Shown one piece after another: positions 4,966-5,913 of a stretch of DNA of 5,913 nt. Source of the DNA: an uncultured Clostridium sp. (GTDB lineage: Bacteria; Bacillota; Clostridia; Lachnospirales; Lachnospiraceae); contig CAJJLI010000161.1 of the NCBI GenBank assembly GCA_905192625.1, positions 1-5,913 of the forward strand. The letters are read 5' to 3'. Within the stretch, counting starts at the first letter, position 1. Each line of letters opens with the position of its first letter. Position numbers and translations under genes: made by a program. The notes beneath the pieces are model-generated. The model had not been told where the DNA came from, searched no databases, and saw only the letters and a program-made list of their open reading frames with translations.

Positions 4966-5913
4966 TTACATCGCTGTATAAGCACCATCAACAATTTTAA
5001 CCGCTTTTGGAGCCTTGTTAGGCTCACCATCAACAGACCAAGTCATATTCTCGCCAGTTACACCATCAATTTCGATTTCTGTCATAGATACTTTTAATGC
5101 TTCACATATGTCAGAAGCACTCATATCTGGGGTTACACCCGCTTTTTCCATTGCTGCTTTTATTGCATAAACTCCATCATATCCATCTGCTGCGAATTGA
5201 TTCGGAATTTCATTATAAGCATTCTTAAAAGCGTTTACAAAATTCTGTGTTAATTCATCTTGTGCATCTGCTGCAAAAGGTGTTAAAAGCATAACATCTT
5301 CTGCCAATGATAAATCAAAGTTATCTACTGCTAAAATACCATCAAGACCATCGCAACCAAAGAACATTGGATCATAGCCCATTGCGTTAGCTTGTGTAAG
5401 TATTAAAGCTGCTTCTGCATAATAAATTGGTAAAAACACTAATTCTGCTCCTGAATCTTTCGCTTTTTGTAATTGAACAGAGAAATCTGTTCTACTATCT
5501 GCAGTAAAAGCTTCCGCTGCTACTATTTCAATGCCTTGATTTTTCGCTTCCATTGCAAACTTTTCATAGATTCCAGAAGAATAAACATCGGAACTATCAT
5601 AAATTACTGCAACCTTTGATGCAATTTTATGTTCCCCTATGTACTCCGCAGATTTTAACCCTTGATCAGGATCTGAGAAACATACACGGAAAGCATTCGG
5701 TGCGGTAATACACTCTACTGCGGAACCAGATGGAGTTAATAAAAACATATTATCTGCTTCTGCTTCCGTTGCAACTGCGATACATGGAGTTGAAGTTACT
5801 GTTCCAAGTAGTGTCTGCATTCCCCAATCCTTTAAGGTATTATAAGCATTCACAGCTTTTTCTGCATCATGCTCATCATCCTGGAAATTTAATTTAAATT
5901 TAACGCCGTTTAC
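4966..5913 (-). CDS. livK: Branched-chain amino acid ABC transporter, substrate-binding protein LivK (partial, N-terminus off the window)
   Basis: The frame is open to the window edge, so the 315 residues seen are the C-terminal part. The usual family length (about 380-400) implies roughly 70-85 missing residues, including the signal peptide and probably a lipobox. A GTG at 5853 is an in-frame Val codon, not the start; the 20 codons before it (VNGVKFKLNFQDDEHDAEKA) fit the family's conserved 'D....P..A' region. Visible periplasmic-binding-protein type I features, in fragment numbering, are LLGTVTSTPCIAVA (35-48) and FLLTPSGSA (57-65) in the ligand-binding lobe, FRVCFSDPDQG (75-85), VAVIYDSSDVYSSG (101-114), ELVFLPIYYAEAALILTQANAMGY (157-180), FFGCDGLDG (184-192) and QFAADGYDGVYAIKAAMEKAG (239-259). 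It should capture leucine, isoleucine or valine outside the membrane and deliver them to LivHM. Specificity within this family is broad and is inferred mainly from context. A terminator follows. Confidence 0.94.
   Translation of the reverse strand, partial: VNGVKFKLNFQDDEHDAEKAVNAYNTLKDWGMQTLLGTVTSTPCIAVATEAEADNMFLLTPSGSAVECITAPNAFRVCFSDPDQGLKSAEYIGEHKIASKVAVIYDSSDVYSSGIYEKFAMEAKNQGIEIVAAEAFTADSRTDFSVQLQKAKDSGAELVFLPIYYAEAALILTQANAMGYDPMFFGCDGLDGILAVDNFDLSLAEDVMLLTPFAADAQDELTQNFVNAFKNAYNEIPNQFAADGYDGVYAIKAAMEKAGVTPDMSASDICEALKVSMTEIEIDGVTGENMTWSVDGEPNKAPKAVKIVDGAYTAM

Noticed and set aside
5850..5853. GTG at 5853 as the start of livK
   Set aside because: The frame stays open to the window edge with 20 more family-like codons, no ribosome binding site precedes the GTG, and a start there would remove the signal peptide and the first part of lobe 1.
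1..5913. Previously undescribed defence, mobile or RNA-guided system
   Set aside because: All coding sequence is accounted for by transporter, kinase-like and aminotransferase genes; no transposase, integrase, array or toxin-antitoxin pair is visible.

Overview
The window comes from an AT-rich, low-GC Gram-positive genome. Gene content, strong AGGAGG-type ribosome binding sites and protein style fit a Clostridia member, most likely Lachnospiraceae; that placement is inferred from style, not from a database match. Every gene I can support is on the minus strand, so transcription runs from high to low coordinates and genes are described in that order.

The core is a complete set of membrane and ATPase genes for a branched-chain amino acid (LIV/HAAT-type) ABC importer. 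In order these are the substrate-binding protein livK (4966-5913, N-terminus outside the window), the permeases livH (3766-4647) and livM (2668-3756), and the ATPases livG (1907-2665) and livF (1156-1893). LivH, LivM, LivG and LivF are packed with gaps of 2 to 18 nt, and ribosome binding sites overlap upstream stop codons, as in one transcript. LivK would capture the ligand outside the membrane, LivH/LivM form the channel, and LivG/LivF power transport.

A 318-base gap (4648-4965) separates livK from livH. It holds a terminator after livK, a 49-nt concentric dyad overlapped by a second small hairpin, a tandem 8-bp repeat, and a good sigma-A-type promoter with an extended -10 for livH. The binding-protein gene therefore seems to be a partly separate expression unit.

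Downstream of livF, an 85-base gap carries a perfect TATAAT and a 9-bp inverted repeat. It is followed by a cytidylate-kinase-like P-loop protein (444-1070) and, 15 bases later, the first 142 codons of a fold-type I PLP aminotransferase (1-428, running off the left edge). These last two genes form a tight pair that may be co-transcribed with the importer or driven by their own weak promoter.

I see no mobile element, CRISPR array, rRNA, tRNA or clear riboswitch. This is mostly an ordinary metabolic locus. The most unusual signal is the non-coding structure between livK and livH.
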